Assembly (NCBI RefSeq): GCF_024868665.1
Contig: NC_079890.1
Location: 3,820,005-3,884,004 of the forward strand
Reading direction: 5' to 3'
Source of the DNA: Triplophysa rosa
Taxonomy: Eukaryota; Chordata; Actinopteri; Cypriniformes; Nemacheilidae
DNA length: 64,000 bases
Shown here in pieces: positions 36,893 through 47,831 of the stretch. A program made the translations under genes and the position numbers. The first letter of the stretch is position 1. Every line of letters starts with the position of its first letter. The notes beneath the pieces were generated by a model. It did no database searches. It worked only from the letters and a program-made list of their open reading frames with translations, and had not been told where the DNA came from.

Positions 36893-37421
36893 TTAGTAAG
36901 TAATCTATTATCTATGTCTGGAGGTGAATGTGCCTCCTCTTAAACATAGAGATAAACAGGGTATGAAAAAACATATGCGTTATGAAGGAGAACCTGCGAG
37001 ACCAAATGATGCATATGCACATAGACCAACGATTAAAAAATAGGGCAGGCAGGTCTTGGGTAGACAAATATATCAAAGGGTTTCTACCTAGTACCTGGGT
37101 GTGTTTCACACCCACCTTTGCACTCTCACACACATTGAATAAATAACCTGAACTCTTCTCTTCATCTGTGCCATGATGCAACCGTATGGAAACATCTCTG
37201 TCTGAAGCAATGCGTGTTTGTGAGCCTCCCGACTCAAGGGCAGAATTTCTGATATCTTCAAACTCCTGGAGCAAACAAGTTTTCAAAATGCATCATATAA
37301 ATAAAAATCTAAAGTAAACTTGTTGGGTAATTCTTTCTTTAATTTAGAGGATTAATACACAGCCGTATTTTTATTATAAAGGTGTATTTTGTGGTAAAAT
37401 ATTTTTGTATTAACTTTTTAG

Positions 37422-37823
37422 TAGTGCTGTCAGTCGATAAAAAAAAATCTGATTAATCACACATTTTTCTGTGATTAATCACGATTAATCGCACATTAAT
37501 CGTTTTTAAATATACTTTTACATTCTAATAATTTCATATTTAATCTCCAAATTAATGTAGAAACAACATATTTATTTAACAGCATCATTTTATGAATGAA
37601 AGCCAACATTCTGATATGAGTACCGCAACTGATGTCTCCATTAAAGGGATTATTTTTTCTTTATTTTAACATAACTATAGCCGTTCAACATTGAAGTGCA
37701 GTATAATTGAGAGCTCTCTCTTGTGTGTTTTTGAAAAAAAAAACGGATGCTGCGTTAATTGCGTTTAATATTTTAGCGCGTTAGTCTGAAAAAATCGCAT
37801 ATGCGTTAACGTTGACAACCCTA
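37422..37823. mobile_element. 402-bp hAT MITE (TAGTGCTGTCA family)
   Basis: Left TAGTGCTGTCAGTCGAT, right in reverse TAGGGTTGTCAACGTT. The exact 8-bp duplication CTTTTTAG is at 37414-37421 and 37824-37831. GTGATTAATCACGATTAATCG and the GCGTTAACG end are typical of this abundant fish family. No coding capacity. Confidence 0.9.
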
Positions 37824-37835
37824 CTTTTTAGTTAA

Positions 37836-37945
37836 GCTTTCCTATGGCTCAGTGGTAAGAGCAAGGCGCTAGCAACGCCAAGGTCATAGTTCGATCCCAG
37901 GGATTGCACATACTGGTGAAAGCGTCTGCCAAATATAAATGTAGT
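37836..37945 (+). mobile_element. tRNA-derived SINE
   Basis: Same family as 7607-7752: CTATGGCTCAGTGGTAAGAG (A-box region), AGTTCGATCCC (B box, 37888-37898), and the tail GAAAGCGTCTGCCAAAT. It directly follows the hAT target duplication at 37824-37831. Confidence 0.8.
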
Positions 37946-38378
37946 TCATCTTTGTTCCAGACAACAGGTTTCAGCCGTAGCTGTAATATAGTAGGTTCTT
38001 TTCTCTCTTTTAAATCTAGTCAGTATTTCATGTTTATAATAATGTTTTGGTAAAATTGCTTTGCAGTATGCAGGATATCATGGACAGTCATCTGGTCGTC
38101 ATGGAAACATTATTAGCGGTGCATGTTTTTATCAAGAAAAAAGTATTCTTCATTATCTTTTATCAAAATGTAATAACTTTCCTCCTCTGTAATAATTTTC
38201 CTGTTGATGTAACCAAAGCCTCATGGATGTGGTAAAAAATATACATCAATATTATCATGGCGTAACATTTCTATCTAATGAAATTCCAAAGGTTCAGCTC
38301 TGCTTCTTTTTTGTTAAAATACTTAGAAATTCCACAAATTATGTATGTATTTTATAATGGTTCGTATTGAATTATTAA

Positions 38379-38701
38379 AGGATTAGTTCACTCGAACATG
38401 AAAACTATCTCATAATGTACCATCATGCTCTCCTGCCTTCCCAGATGTACATGACTTCATTTCTTCAGATGAACTTAAACAAATTATTTTCTATTAAAAT
38501 GCTGTCATGTTATCTGCTAACAAGGTACTCAAAATGGCAACACTCCAAAAAAGCATATACATTCATCCATCATAAAATACGTGTCAAAGTCTTCCGAAGC
38601 GAAACGAGAGGTTTGTGAGAGAAAACCGCTTATACAACATCTGGGATGGCATGAAGGTGAGAAAGTGAATGAGTGAATTTTTTTTGGCGTAAACTGTTCC
38701 T
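38379..38701. mobile_element. TTAA-flanked MITE (AGGATTAGTTCACTC family)
   Basis: TTAA at 38375-38378 and 38702-38705. Left end AGGATTAGTTCACTC, right in reverse AGGAACAGTTTACGCC. The internal CTTCCGAAGCGAAACGAGAG matches a common cyprinid MITE. The frame 38415-38618 is inside it. Confidence 0.75.
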
Positions 38702-38705
38702 TTAA

Positions 38706-40555
38706 CAAAGGTTATTATAAAGTGTTGCAATAGTCTAAGACATTTTTCTTTAAATGTATTTAGACAACTACATTAAAATATGCTATATCACAAGCTTAAC
38801 AGTCGATGTATATCTCATTTACATTCATAATGTTGTCCTAACTGATAACGATGCAAACACATGACGAGGGTTAAATGCATGTATATAGTGTATATCAGTA
38901 TTAGTGGTTAGATGAAATATCTCCATCTCTTAAGACTACACCAAGAGAAAGGTTAAAAAATAGTTTTGTGTCAGTCAGGATATTTTTGACAGTCTTAATT
39001 AATTTTTTTTGTTCAGGGACAGTTGATAATAGCGCTCGGACATGAGCGTGTTTGCTAAAAGAGTCTAATTAATTTTACTCAAGCCTTCCCATGTCTTTTT
39101 TAATTAGCGCATTTTCAAGTTATTTTGACTGCAGGGATTTGTAGCTATAATAGTGTTCACTTAAAAAGATGAACTATTAAAAAAACAACATTTCTGCTCC
39201 ATGGGTCTAACCGGCCAGGTACTTATTGCGAGCTCATTCTGCGCATCTATAGCTCGCAGGAGACTCGTTCAGATCGTAACCTTGAGACACCGTTGCCAGA
39301 TTGCGCACGCATGTGGGGATATCGAGGATATTAAACTCAAGTGCTCATTTAGCTGCATCTTCTTGTAATCTGCACAAACAGCAGTTCTGGCTTTAGTAAA
39401 GCCCTAGGGGAAAGAGAGAGAGAGAGAGAGACAGACGGGGAAGCTTCTTTTATTTGTTAGAATTGCAGTTGAGTTCAAGTTTACCCCAGAGACTTTAATA
39501 GAGCATAATAATAATGATAACAATATTATTTACCTTATTAAAGTAGGTAAACTCTGTATTTACTTGTAAATAAATGTATATGATAAATAAATAAATAAGA
39601 GATTTAATGAAAAACATTTCAACATTTTTACTCTTTTAAACAACAACAATAATAATGATGATAATAATATAATAAATACTACTACTATTAATAATAATAA
39701 TTAGAAAAAGTAAAAATATTAGGTTAAAAATGTTAAAATGTTTTTTTTAATTAACTGTCTTATTTTTGATTCATTTAATTATTTTTCACATTAAGTAAAT
39801 AAAGAGTTTATTTATTCTGAAGAGGTCTTAAACATGATCTGTTAGTAGCGAAGCATGGGGAAATATTAGTTAATGCAGAAGGAAAATATTGTAGTTTTCA
39901 CATATTTGACGTGTTTTAGCCTTTAAATGTTTTATCATAAATCACAATATTTAAAATAAAATGGCTTTTTGGGCAAAGTGCTGTCTATGTATTAGAAACA
40001 AATCTTTTTTACTGGAAATATTACACTTAAAAAAAACATCAGAGCTACTGAGTCTCTGAGTTAACTCTAAAATGAGAATACAACCATTGTGATTTCTGGT
40101 TTCAGCAAATTAGTATTATTTTTATTTATCACAAACAAAATAATTAAACACATGCATTAATTACGCTAAACACCATAATTTATATAATGTGGTCAAATGT
40201 GGGAGCTTTTTGGAAAGTGCAGTAAACACATTGAACACTGTTGCTCTAATGGCACCATGTACGTAAATATCTCTTTTGACACATTACCTACAGTATATAC
40301 CGTGACAAACAAGCACATTAGAGAGTATTTTTTAATACTTACACGCAATGTAATTACAACATATAATGGGTTGTTTCGTTTTCAGATGCTAATGTTCAAA
40401 CAAAGCGATATAATAACGGCACTTCTAAAACTGGATTGTGCGCTGAAAAGAAATGTAGGATTCGAGACAGCTTGGCACATTTCTTTTGAATGAAACCTAA
40501 TTAATATATTGTGTTGCCATAGCGGCATAGTTTTAATTTTGCATTAATTTTGCTA
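38706..40555. other. no gene; AT-rich
   Basis: Very AT-rich sequence with AATAATAAT and AAATAAATA runs (39500-39720) and a short GA tract at 39412-39432. No exon or element was identified. Confidence 0.5.
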
Positions 40556-40559
40556 TCTT

Positions 40560-43437
40560 TTTACATGCTGTCTTGTAGTCGAACTTTCATTAACATTCGA
40601 ACCAAGATGGCTGCGCATGCACACGCTGCGGCTTCTCTCTCTCCTGACAGAACGGTGTTTTCGTGTTTTCTGTCTTGCAAGTCGCAGTGTTTTTGTTTAT
40701 CGGTCTTTAAGCGCAAACACAGTCGTGAGTTTCTTCTCCATGTTGGAAAAACAAAATTTTTAGAGCTACAGTAAACTTCACGCAAGCTGAAGAGCTGCGG
40801 GGACCTTAGTCTTCTCCGGAGGACTACACCATAACCGACCCTCACTACTGCATCTCGCCCACTGTGGAAATGCCACAAGCGGCGTGAGAGAAAGCAGAAG
40901 AGGGCTAAGCGCGGACTTTGTTTACACCACCCAGAAAGGATCTTACAAGGCCCTACCCCTCCCCATCTTGGCACCTCAGACCACATCACTGTCATGCTAA
41001 TGCCTGCGTACAGACCGCTCGTTAAAGTCACCAAACCAGTTTGCAAACAGATACAGGTGTGGCCAGAAGGGTTGTCGGAGGTACTTCAAGACTGTTTTAA
41101 TACCACTGACTGGAATATGTTTTAAGCAGGCTGCCACAAGCAATAACACCACAGACCTCCAAGAGTACACAGAGACTGTCACTGCCTACATCAACAAGTG
41201 CATTGACGATGTAATGGTCACAAAGACCATCACAGTGTGGGCCAACCAGAAGCTGTGGATGACAGGGGAGAGGTCTATATTCTCCTCAAGGCTCGGAACG
41301 CTGCCTTCAGAGCTGGAGATGAGAAGAGCCTGAAGAGCCTGAAGACAGCCAGGACCAATCTAGCCCGGGGCATCAGTGAGGCTAAGAGACAGTACTCCAG
41401 GAGAATAGCCCATCGCTTCAGCGACAGCAGAGACACTCTTAACCTGTGGCAGGGAATTCAGACCATCACGGACTACATACCCGCACCGCAGACCTGTGAC
41501 AACACCATCTCCCTGTTAAAAGAGCTGAACGCCTTCTTCGCTCGCTTTTAGGCACAAAACGGCACCGCTGCACAGAAGACCTCACCTCCTCCTGGTGACC
41601 AGGTGATGACGCTGTCCCCGGACAGTGTGAGGAGATCCCTCAGAAGGATCAATGCGCGCAAAGCTCTGGGTCCTGACAACATTTCGGGGCGCGTGCTGAG
41701 AGACTGTGCTGTAGAACTCACTGATGTCTTCACAGACATTTTCAACATCTTGCTGAGTCAGGATATGGTCCCCACATGCTTCAAAGCTACCACCATCATT
41801 CCCGTTCCAAAGAAGTCATCTCCATCCTGCTTCAATGACTACTGTCCAGTTGCACTTACTCCTATTCTCATGAAGTGCTTTGAACGGCTAGTCGTGCACA
41901 ACATCAAGTCTGTCCTCCCCCCTCCCTGTGGACCCCTTCCAATTTGCATATTGGTCCAAGCGCTCGACGGATGATGCCATAGCCACTGCCCTCCATGCTG
42001 CACTCACTCGTCTGGACAAAAAAGACTCTTATGTCAGAATGCTGTTCATAGACTTCAGTTCAGCATTTAAAACAATCATCCCTCAACAGCTCACTCACAA
42101 ATTGGTCCAGCTGGGACTAAATACTAGCTGTTGGATTTCCTGACGGGGAGACCTCAGGCAGTACGGGTCAGCAGTAACACATCCAGTACCATCACACTCA
42201 ACACGGGGGCCCCCCAAGGATGTGTGCTTAGCCCCCTCCTCTACACCCTGCTGACCCACGACTGCACACCGTCACACGACTCCAACCTCTTCATCAAGTT
42301 TGCGGACGACACGACTGTGGTGGGTCTCATTAGCAACAGAGAGGAGACAAACTACAGGAGCGAGGTGAGCCACCTGGCCAGGTGGTGCAGTGACTTCAGG
42401 AGAGTACACACTCATCATGCTCCTCTGACCGTCAATGGTGCGACTGTGGAGAAAGTGAGCAGCACCAAGTTCCTGGGGGTGCACATCACTTAGGATCTCT
42501 CCTGGACTAACAACACCGCAGCACTGGCCAAGAAAGCACAGCAGCGTCTCTACTTCCTCCGCAAACTGAGACGAGCAAGAGCACCAGCCCCCATCATGTG
42601 CACCTTCTACAGAGGCACCATCGAGAGCCTTCTGACTGGCTGCATGACTGTGTGGTATGGCGCCTGCAACGCATACTGCCGCAAGACCCTCCAGTGCATA
42701 GTGAGAGCAGCTGAGAAGATCTTTGGTGTCTCTCTCCCCTCCCTCCAGGACATTTATGGAACCCGTCACACCCGCAAAGCCCTCTGCATTGCAGGTGATC
42801 CCACCCACCCGACACACAGCTTCTTCAGGCTGCTGCCATCAGGGAGGAGACTGCGGAGTCTCCAGGCCAGGAACAGCAGACTAAAAGAGAGCTTCATCCA
42901 CCAGGCAGTCAGGAAGCTAAACTCCCTCCCCACCCTTCCCCCCATCTCTTGCCCATGCACCACTGAACTCTGACCTCATCCGCAGGTCCTTCCACTCCCA
43001 ACCCCCCCCACCACAACATACACTGACACGCACTTGTCACTTTATGCAGCATTGGACTGCTCACTACCTCATTCAGCATCAGTCTGCCCCTCTTCAACTA
43101 CCTCTTCAGACAGGTTAAACAAAGCCTGCTCTCTTTGTCACTTTAAACAGACTAATAAGCTCTTTGCACTACCTCACATCTGCACTGTTATATATTTCAC
43201 TGGTTTGCACTCTATCTGCCATTACCTATCTTCTTTTTTTAAATATCCCTGCTTGTAAAAGTTGTATTTTACATATATATGATAATCTGTATTTATCTGT
43301 ATTTTTGATATATATTTTAATTCTGTGTAGTGATATTTGTATGCACCATGGGTCTGAGAGTAACGCAATTTCAATCCTCTATATGTATGTACTGTACATG
43401 TGGCAGAATTGACAATAAAGCAGACTTTGACTTTGAA
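40560..43437 (+). mobile_element. L2-type LINE, internally deleted and broken
   Basis: A GC-rich 5' leader with CAAGATGGCTGCGCATGC (about 40600) is followed by a short basic N-terminal remnant (40860-40910). The sequence then jumps to the end of the endonuclease region ([16 protein letters not shown] at about 40975). The bulk of the AP endonuclease domain is missing. The reverse transcriptase follows in pieces: 41237-41551, 41603-41974, 41928-42143, 42131-42493 and 42596-42973. The 3' end is AATAAAG plus the short repeat GACTTTGACTTTGA (to about 43437), as in fish L2 elements. The 5' boundary is approximate. Confidence 0.85.
41237..42973 (+). pseudogene. L2 reverse transcriptase ORF2, frameshifted
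   Basis: The polymerase would copy LINE RNA into DNA at the target site. Visible motifs: [13 protein letters not shown] (finger), [31 protein letters not shown] (motif A), [13 protein letters not shown] (motif B), [10 protein letters not shown] (catalytic motif C) and KFLGVHIT. The C-terminal zinc/thumb part ends KLNSLPTLP. In-frame stops occur at 41549 and 42491. The frame shifts near 41930 and back near 42135. The catalytic aspartates are still present, but the ORF cannot give one protein. Confidence 0.85.
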
Positions 43438-43796
43438 CAAGCTATAACATTTCTTTCTATAATTTTGTTGTAACTTAATTACACTTGTGCAGTTTGTATG
43501 ATTAAATTTTTATTTTATTTTATATACATTTTTAATGATATTACATTACATTATATTATAAATATAAGAAACAGTTAAAAAAAACAGTTAAAAAAATAGT
43601 TGAAACAGCTTACGGTTTTGGGTTGTTAATTGAAGTCCAGTGTAAAATCCAGTAAGTGATGCAAAACCAGTTATAAACCACCGATTGGTAGTGTTGCCCA
43701 TTTCTTGTGCCCACGGATTTTGTCACGGCCCTTGTGAATTTAAACAACACTTCTGCCTCCTTTTTAACATTAACACACACACACCACACACACACA

Positions 43797-44270
43797 TGTT
43801 GGGTTTCCATGTTTTATGGGGACATTCCATAGACGCAATGGTTTAAATACTGTACAAACTGTATATCATATTCCCTACCCCTAACCCACCCCCTAAACCT
43901 AACAATCACACAAAACTTTCTGCTCTTTTAGATTTTCACCAAAGTTAATTCTGTATGATTTATAAGCTTGTTTCCTCATAGGGACAAAAAATGTCCACAT
44001 GTCTGGTTTATTATCTCCGTGGGGACAGTCCATAGGCGTAATGTTTTTTTATACTGTACAAACGGTATATTTTATCCTCTATCCCTAACCCAACCCCTAA
44101 AACTAAAGATCATAGAAACCTTTTTGCATTTTTAGATTTTTAAAAAATATTGTTCTGTACAATTTATATGCTTTTGTGCCCATGAGGACCTCAATTTTGG
44201 TCCCCATGGTGACACGAGTCCCCATGTGTTGGTGTGCATTCAGGTTTAGGTCCCCACCGGGATATAAAAA
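43797..44270. repeat. two tandem units of a ~203-bp GGGGAC repeat
   Basis: CCATAGACGCAATGGTTT (43829 region) recurs about 203 bp on as CCATAGGCGTAATGTTTT. CCCTAACCCACCCCCTAAA recurs as CCCTAACCCAACCCCTAAA. Each unit ends in GGGGACA/GTCCCCAT motifs and leads into the (CA)n tract. This is a common fish intergenic repeat of uncertain class. Confidence 0.65.
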
Positions 44271-44274
44271 CATG

Positions 44275-44276
<2 letters not shown>

Positions 44277-44304
<28 letters not shown>
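44277..44304. repeat. (CA)n microsatellite, left half
   Basis: CA tract that ends where the hAT element CAGGCACGTGCAG begins. It resumes at 46257-46268 after the element, so it was probably one tract that the element entered. Confidence 0.85.
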
Positions 44305-44308
<4 letters not shown>

Positions 44309-44938
44309 CACGTGCAGGGGGGGGTGTGTGTGCTTGAGCACCTGCCTCTTTGGCCCTTAATGCTGAAAGTGCCCTTTTGTCAAGGCAAAAAATATATATT
44401 TTTTTGTAATTAAAGGCCATTCTTGTAAAGGCCTGCTCAATCTAACTATTAGTAAAATTAATGAATAATAATTTAACCCTAAATAAATGACTCACGTGAT
44501 GACCTTTCACCTGATGACCTCATCTGGGAGGACTCCTCACGTTCAGACGCCTTCAATAGATTAGCGCATTTCCAGGATAGCCTACATACTGTTCGCGGCT
44601 GCCGGGTAAGGGGTGTTTTCAGGGGAGCGGTGTGCTTGTTTACTTATTAGTGTATTTATGATTATTATAACTAAGTAGTAGTATTTCACAAGAACGCCGA
44701 GAAGAGAGCATGCACGGCTGTTGTGTGTGTAGCCTGATCTGAACTGAAGTGACGTTAGCTGCAGCTAATGTTAATTCTACACACAGAGATATAAACAAAG
44801 GTGCTTGTTCACTTCTTGAATCGATGTTTGCTGTTTGGGGGAGAAAAGTTTCACGGGCGTCGAGGGTTATGGTATTTTTATATTATTTATAATTATATTT
44901 ATGTATAGTGCCTTCAAAACACTGGTAAAACAGGCTTA

Positions 44939-45548
44939 AGCCATGTTCAGACATGACTTCTTTTTTGACAAGAAAAAGTTTGACAAAGGTGCTTTTTTAG
45001 TAAAAAAAATACAAACATCAGCAGAACGCCATGACTTCGGAGGCACGAAAGCAGCCCAGAGAAACAGATAGACAGCGTAACAGAAGTCTATTTGAATTAG
45101 AAACAGAGTTCGTCTTGCAAAAACTAATCACATATTTAAAAACTACAATACTCATTTCTCGCTAGAACTGCAATCAGAAGTTGCTGAAAGTGAAAATTAA
45201 ACTTACATTTATACAAAACTATCCTCCAACGGGCGTTTCGGCAGCTATTTTATTTTTTCGAGCTTGAGCATTCTCGACCAATCACGTTCCTCGCATGTTG
45301 TTATGGAAACGACAGGTCTCTATCATTGGTTTGCTGTGAAAAGGGAGCTTGACGTAGGGCGTTTTTTTTCCAGAAAAGTTGAACTTTTTTCAACCTCAAA
45401 AGACGCTCTGAGCTGCAGAAAAAGAAGCCGGCGCTGGCGTTTGAAAAAGCGCTCAGTACTTTTTTTGAAAACAAGGTTTATTACATAGGATTATAATGTA
45501 AAACAGACGCTAGCAGCTTCGAAAAAGAAGTAAAGTCTGAACATGGCC
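44939..45548. mobile_element. nested TTA-flanked MITE, 610 bp
   Basis: The left end AGCCATGTTCAGAC..ACTTCTTTT and the right end in reverse GGCCATGTTCAGAC..ACTTCTTTT are inverted repeats. TTA is at 44936-44938 and 45549-45551. PIF/Harbinger-like by target duplication. The frame 45264-45488 is internal and has no domain. Confidence 0.6.
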
Positions 45549-45689
45549 TTATTCTGATTTTCTCATCCTCCGAATTATACTTATCAATGCTGTTTATATT
45601 ATCATTATCATTTAAAAAAAAAAATGCAGAAGAGGGTTAGAACAGAATTATATTTTTAATATGACAAAACTATTTTTTCTACAACAGCA

Positions 45690-45942
45690 AAGACAGCAAC
45701 ATCCCCCATTGATATTTGGAAGAATGTCAGTAACTAGACAGATCTCACCCCCCATTGACTCCCATAGTATTTATTTTCCCTACCATGGCAGTAAATGGGG
45801 GATGAGATCTGTTTGGTTACTAACATTCTTCCAAATATCTTTTGTTGTGTTCAACAGAACAAAAACATTTACACAGGTTTGTAATAATCTGAGGGTGAAT
45901 AAATGATGACAGAATTTTCATTTTTGGGTGAACTATCCCTTT
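45690..45942. mobile_element. AAAGGGATAGTTCACC-family MITE, left end lost
   Basis: Foldback core CATTGACTCCCATAGT/ACCATGGCAGTAAATGG and AGATCTCACCCCC/GGGGGATGAGATCT, ending TTTTTGGGTGAACTATCCC. The left TTAA terminus is not seen. Confidence 0.7.
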
Positions 45943-46256
45943 GAGGTTTGGACAACTTTATTCACTTAAATTTCTAATCCCAGGCATGTTAATAGGTGCA
46001 ACTAAAATATTTTAAAACTTTTAAACATTAGAATGGTCTTTTCTGTTCTGTTTCTTTTTCAAAACAGCATCATGGCATTTGCTGCTTTATCAATTACAGA
46101 AGCATCCGTATTGATACACGTATCCGCAAGGAATGCATCGCGATATACAGTATTGCTGTACTGATGTTTCGAGCACAGCCATATTTAAAGCCTTGTTCCA
46201 TGTGCCCCTTTTATACTTTGAGCACCTGCCCCTTTAAAGGTCTCTGCACAGCCCTG

Positions 46257-46268
46257 CACACACACACA
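46257..46268. repeat. (CA)n remnant, right half
   Basis: Short CA run directly after the hAT right end. Confidence 0.7.
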
Positions 46269-47208
46269 GTGTCCAGAAGTGCTTATTGAGCAGATACCTG
46301 AAATGTGTCAGGTGGGTGCACGCTGAAGTTTCCTATCTTGTAAAACATCTAAATGTATTTGGATGCGAGGGTTTTGTTTGTTTTGCATCCTGCTCGATGG
46401 CTCTATGAAATCTATGTAACTCCAGTTACAATTTGCCTGAACAAACAGCGTAAAAGCAGGTCCTTTCTGTTGTTTCCGGTGTGAATATCCGACACATTTC
46501 GAGCCGAGAAGTGTGTTGAATTACAACTTGTAACTTTCTTTGCATTTCAAAACGTTTTTTTAACACTTTAAATCTGCTTCGGATGTAGGAAACAACGGCT
46601 CGTTTGTGTGACATCACTTCAGCGTCTTCCTCATGGACACACACACACAGACAAAAGAGTTGACATACTGTACTTGGAAACTGTTTGCCGGAACGTTTTT
46701 CCCTATGCAAAAGAAACACACATTTTAGTACATACGTTCACCCTCCTCTGTTTTTATCTATGCGTAAAGTTGAGAGTTGAGTTTCATTTTCTGACTCAAA
46801 ATGTGGTGTGATTTCTGGGAAATCGCTTTCGGTTGCAGTGGTTATATGAAGCTTTGATTGTGTTAGCAGAGATGTTTGCGTTTTTCAACGACTTTATCAT
46901 TGCTGGAGATGCGGAATGAGTTACGAACATGCCGTCGTGTTTGATTCTGTCATTCAGCTTCTCAATATTAGGCACATATCCGATGTCAGGGCCTCTGGAA
47001 TAAAACCAGAGATGTGTTTTGAGTGTGTCGGTGAATTATGTCCTCTGTGCATTGTGTTCGCCTGTAATTTGCGCTCAAGTGTGCTGCATTGAGACCGGCG
47101 GTTATAACCGTTTGAGTGCAATAATCAGAACGTGCCACGGGGAAAATGGAGTGCGATTCTGCTGCTAAAACCTCACATGAAACCTTGTTTAGATCTGCAG
47201 CCAATCTA
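46269..47208. other. no gene recognised
   Basis: Non-coding. The frames 46426-46719 (minus) and 46608-46811 (plus) overlap one another and show no family. Confidence 0.5.
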
Positions 47209-47210
47209 GT

Positions 47211-47537
47211 AAAAGGGAAATTCTGTCATCATCTACTCACATTCTAGTTGTTCCAAATCTGTATACATTTCTTTGTTCTGATGAACAGAGAAAGATATTT
47301 GGAAGAATGCTTATAACCAGACAGATTTTGCCCCCCATTGACTCCCATAATAGGATCGTTTTTTTGTTCTGTTGAACACAACAATCTGTTTTTCCTACTA
47401 TGGGAGTCTAACAGGGGGCAAAATCTGTCTGGTTATAAGCATTCTTCAAAATATCTTTCTCTGTTTATAGAGATTTGGAACAACTCGAATGTGAGTAAAT
47501 GATGACAAAATTTTCATTTTTGGGTGAAGTATCACTT
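47211..47537. mobile_element. AAAGGGA-family foldback MITE
   Basis: Long near-palindrome. GGAAGAATGCTTATAACCAG and CAGATTTTGCCCCC pair with GGGGGCAAAATCTG and CTGGTTATAAGCATTCTTC around a TTGACTCCCATAATAGG/CCTACTATGGGAGTC core. The right end GGGTGAAGTATCACT abuts TTAA at 47538-47541, which is also the left flank of the next MITE. Confidence 0.75.
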
Positions 47538-47541
47538 TTAA

Positions 47542-47827
47542 TGAGAAAGTTGACACAAAAATACAAATTCTGTTATCATTTATTCGCCCTTATGTTCTAA
47601 AAACCTATACATGACTATACATGAATCACAAAAGAAAATATTTGGAGAAATGTCTCGGTGGTTTTGTGTCCATACAATGGAAGTCAATGGGGGCCAACGT
47701 TGTTTGGTCACCAGCGTTCTTCCAAATATCTTCTTTTGTGTTCTGCAGAAGCAAGAAAGTCATATAGGTTTAAATAACACTAGAATAAATAATGATAAGA
47801 GTTTTAATTTTGGGGTGAACTATCACT
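47542..47827. mobile_element. second TTAA MITE sharing a TTAA with its neighbour
   Basis: Left TGAGAAAGTTGACACAAAAA, right in reverse AGTGATAGTTCACCCC. TTAA at 47538-47541 (shared) and 47828-47831. The internal ATATTTGGAGAAATGTCTC matches 49920-49940. The frame 47611-47907 spans it and is not a gene. Confidence 0.7.
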
Positions 47828-47831
47828 TTAA

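Larger units (their letters stand above)
44305..46256. mobile_element. ~1.95-kb hAT element in a CA microsatellite, with nested elements
   Basis: Left terminus CAGGCACGTGCAG, right in reverse CAGGGCTGTGCAG. TTGAGCACCTGCC motifs occur close to both ends. Flanks on both sides are CACACACA, consistent with an 8-bp duplication hidden in the repeat. It contains a TTA-flanked element (44939-45548) and a MITE (45690-45942). No transposase frame was recognised. The boundaries are good, the superfamily is inferred. Confidence 0.6.

Noticed and set aside
40561..41046. 161-codon minus-strand frame
   Set aside because: It overlaps the 5' leader and N-terminal remnant of the L2 element. Composition is GC-driven and there is no domain.
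42272..42817. 181-codon minus-strand frame
   Set aside because: It is antisense to the L2 reverse transcriptase, whose plus-strand motifs (FADD, GAPQG) explain the sequence.
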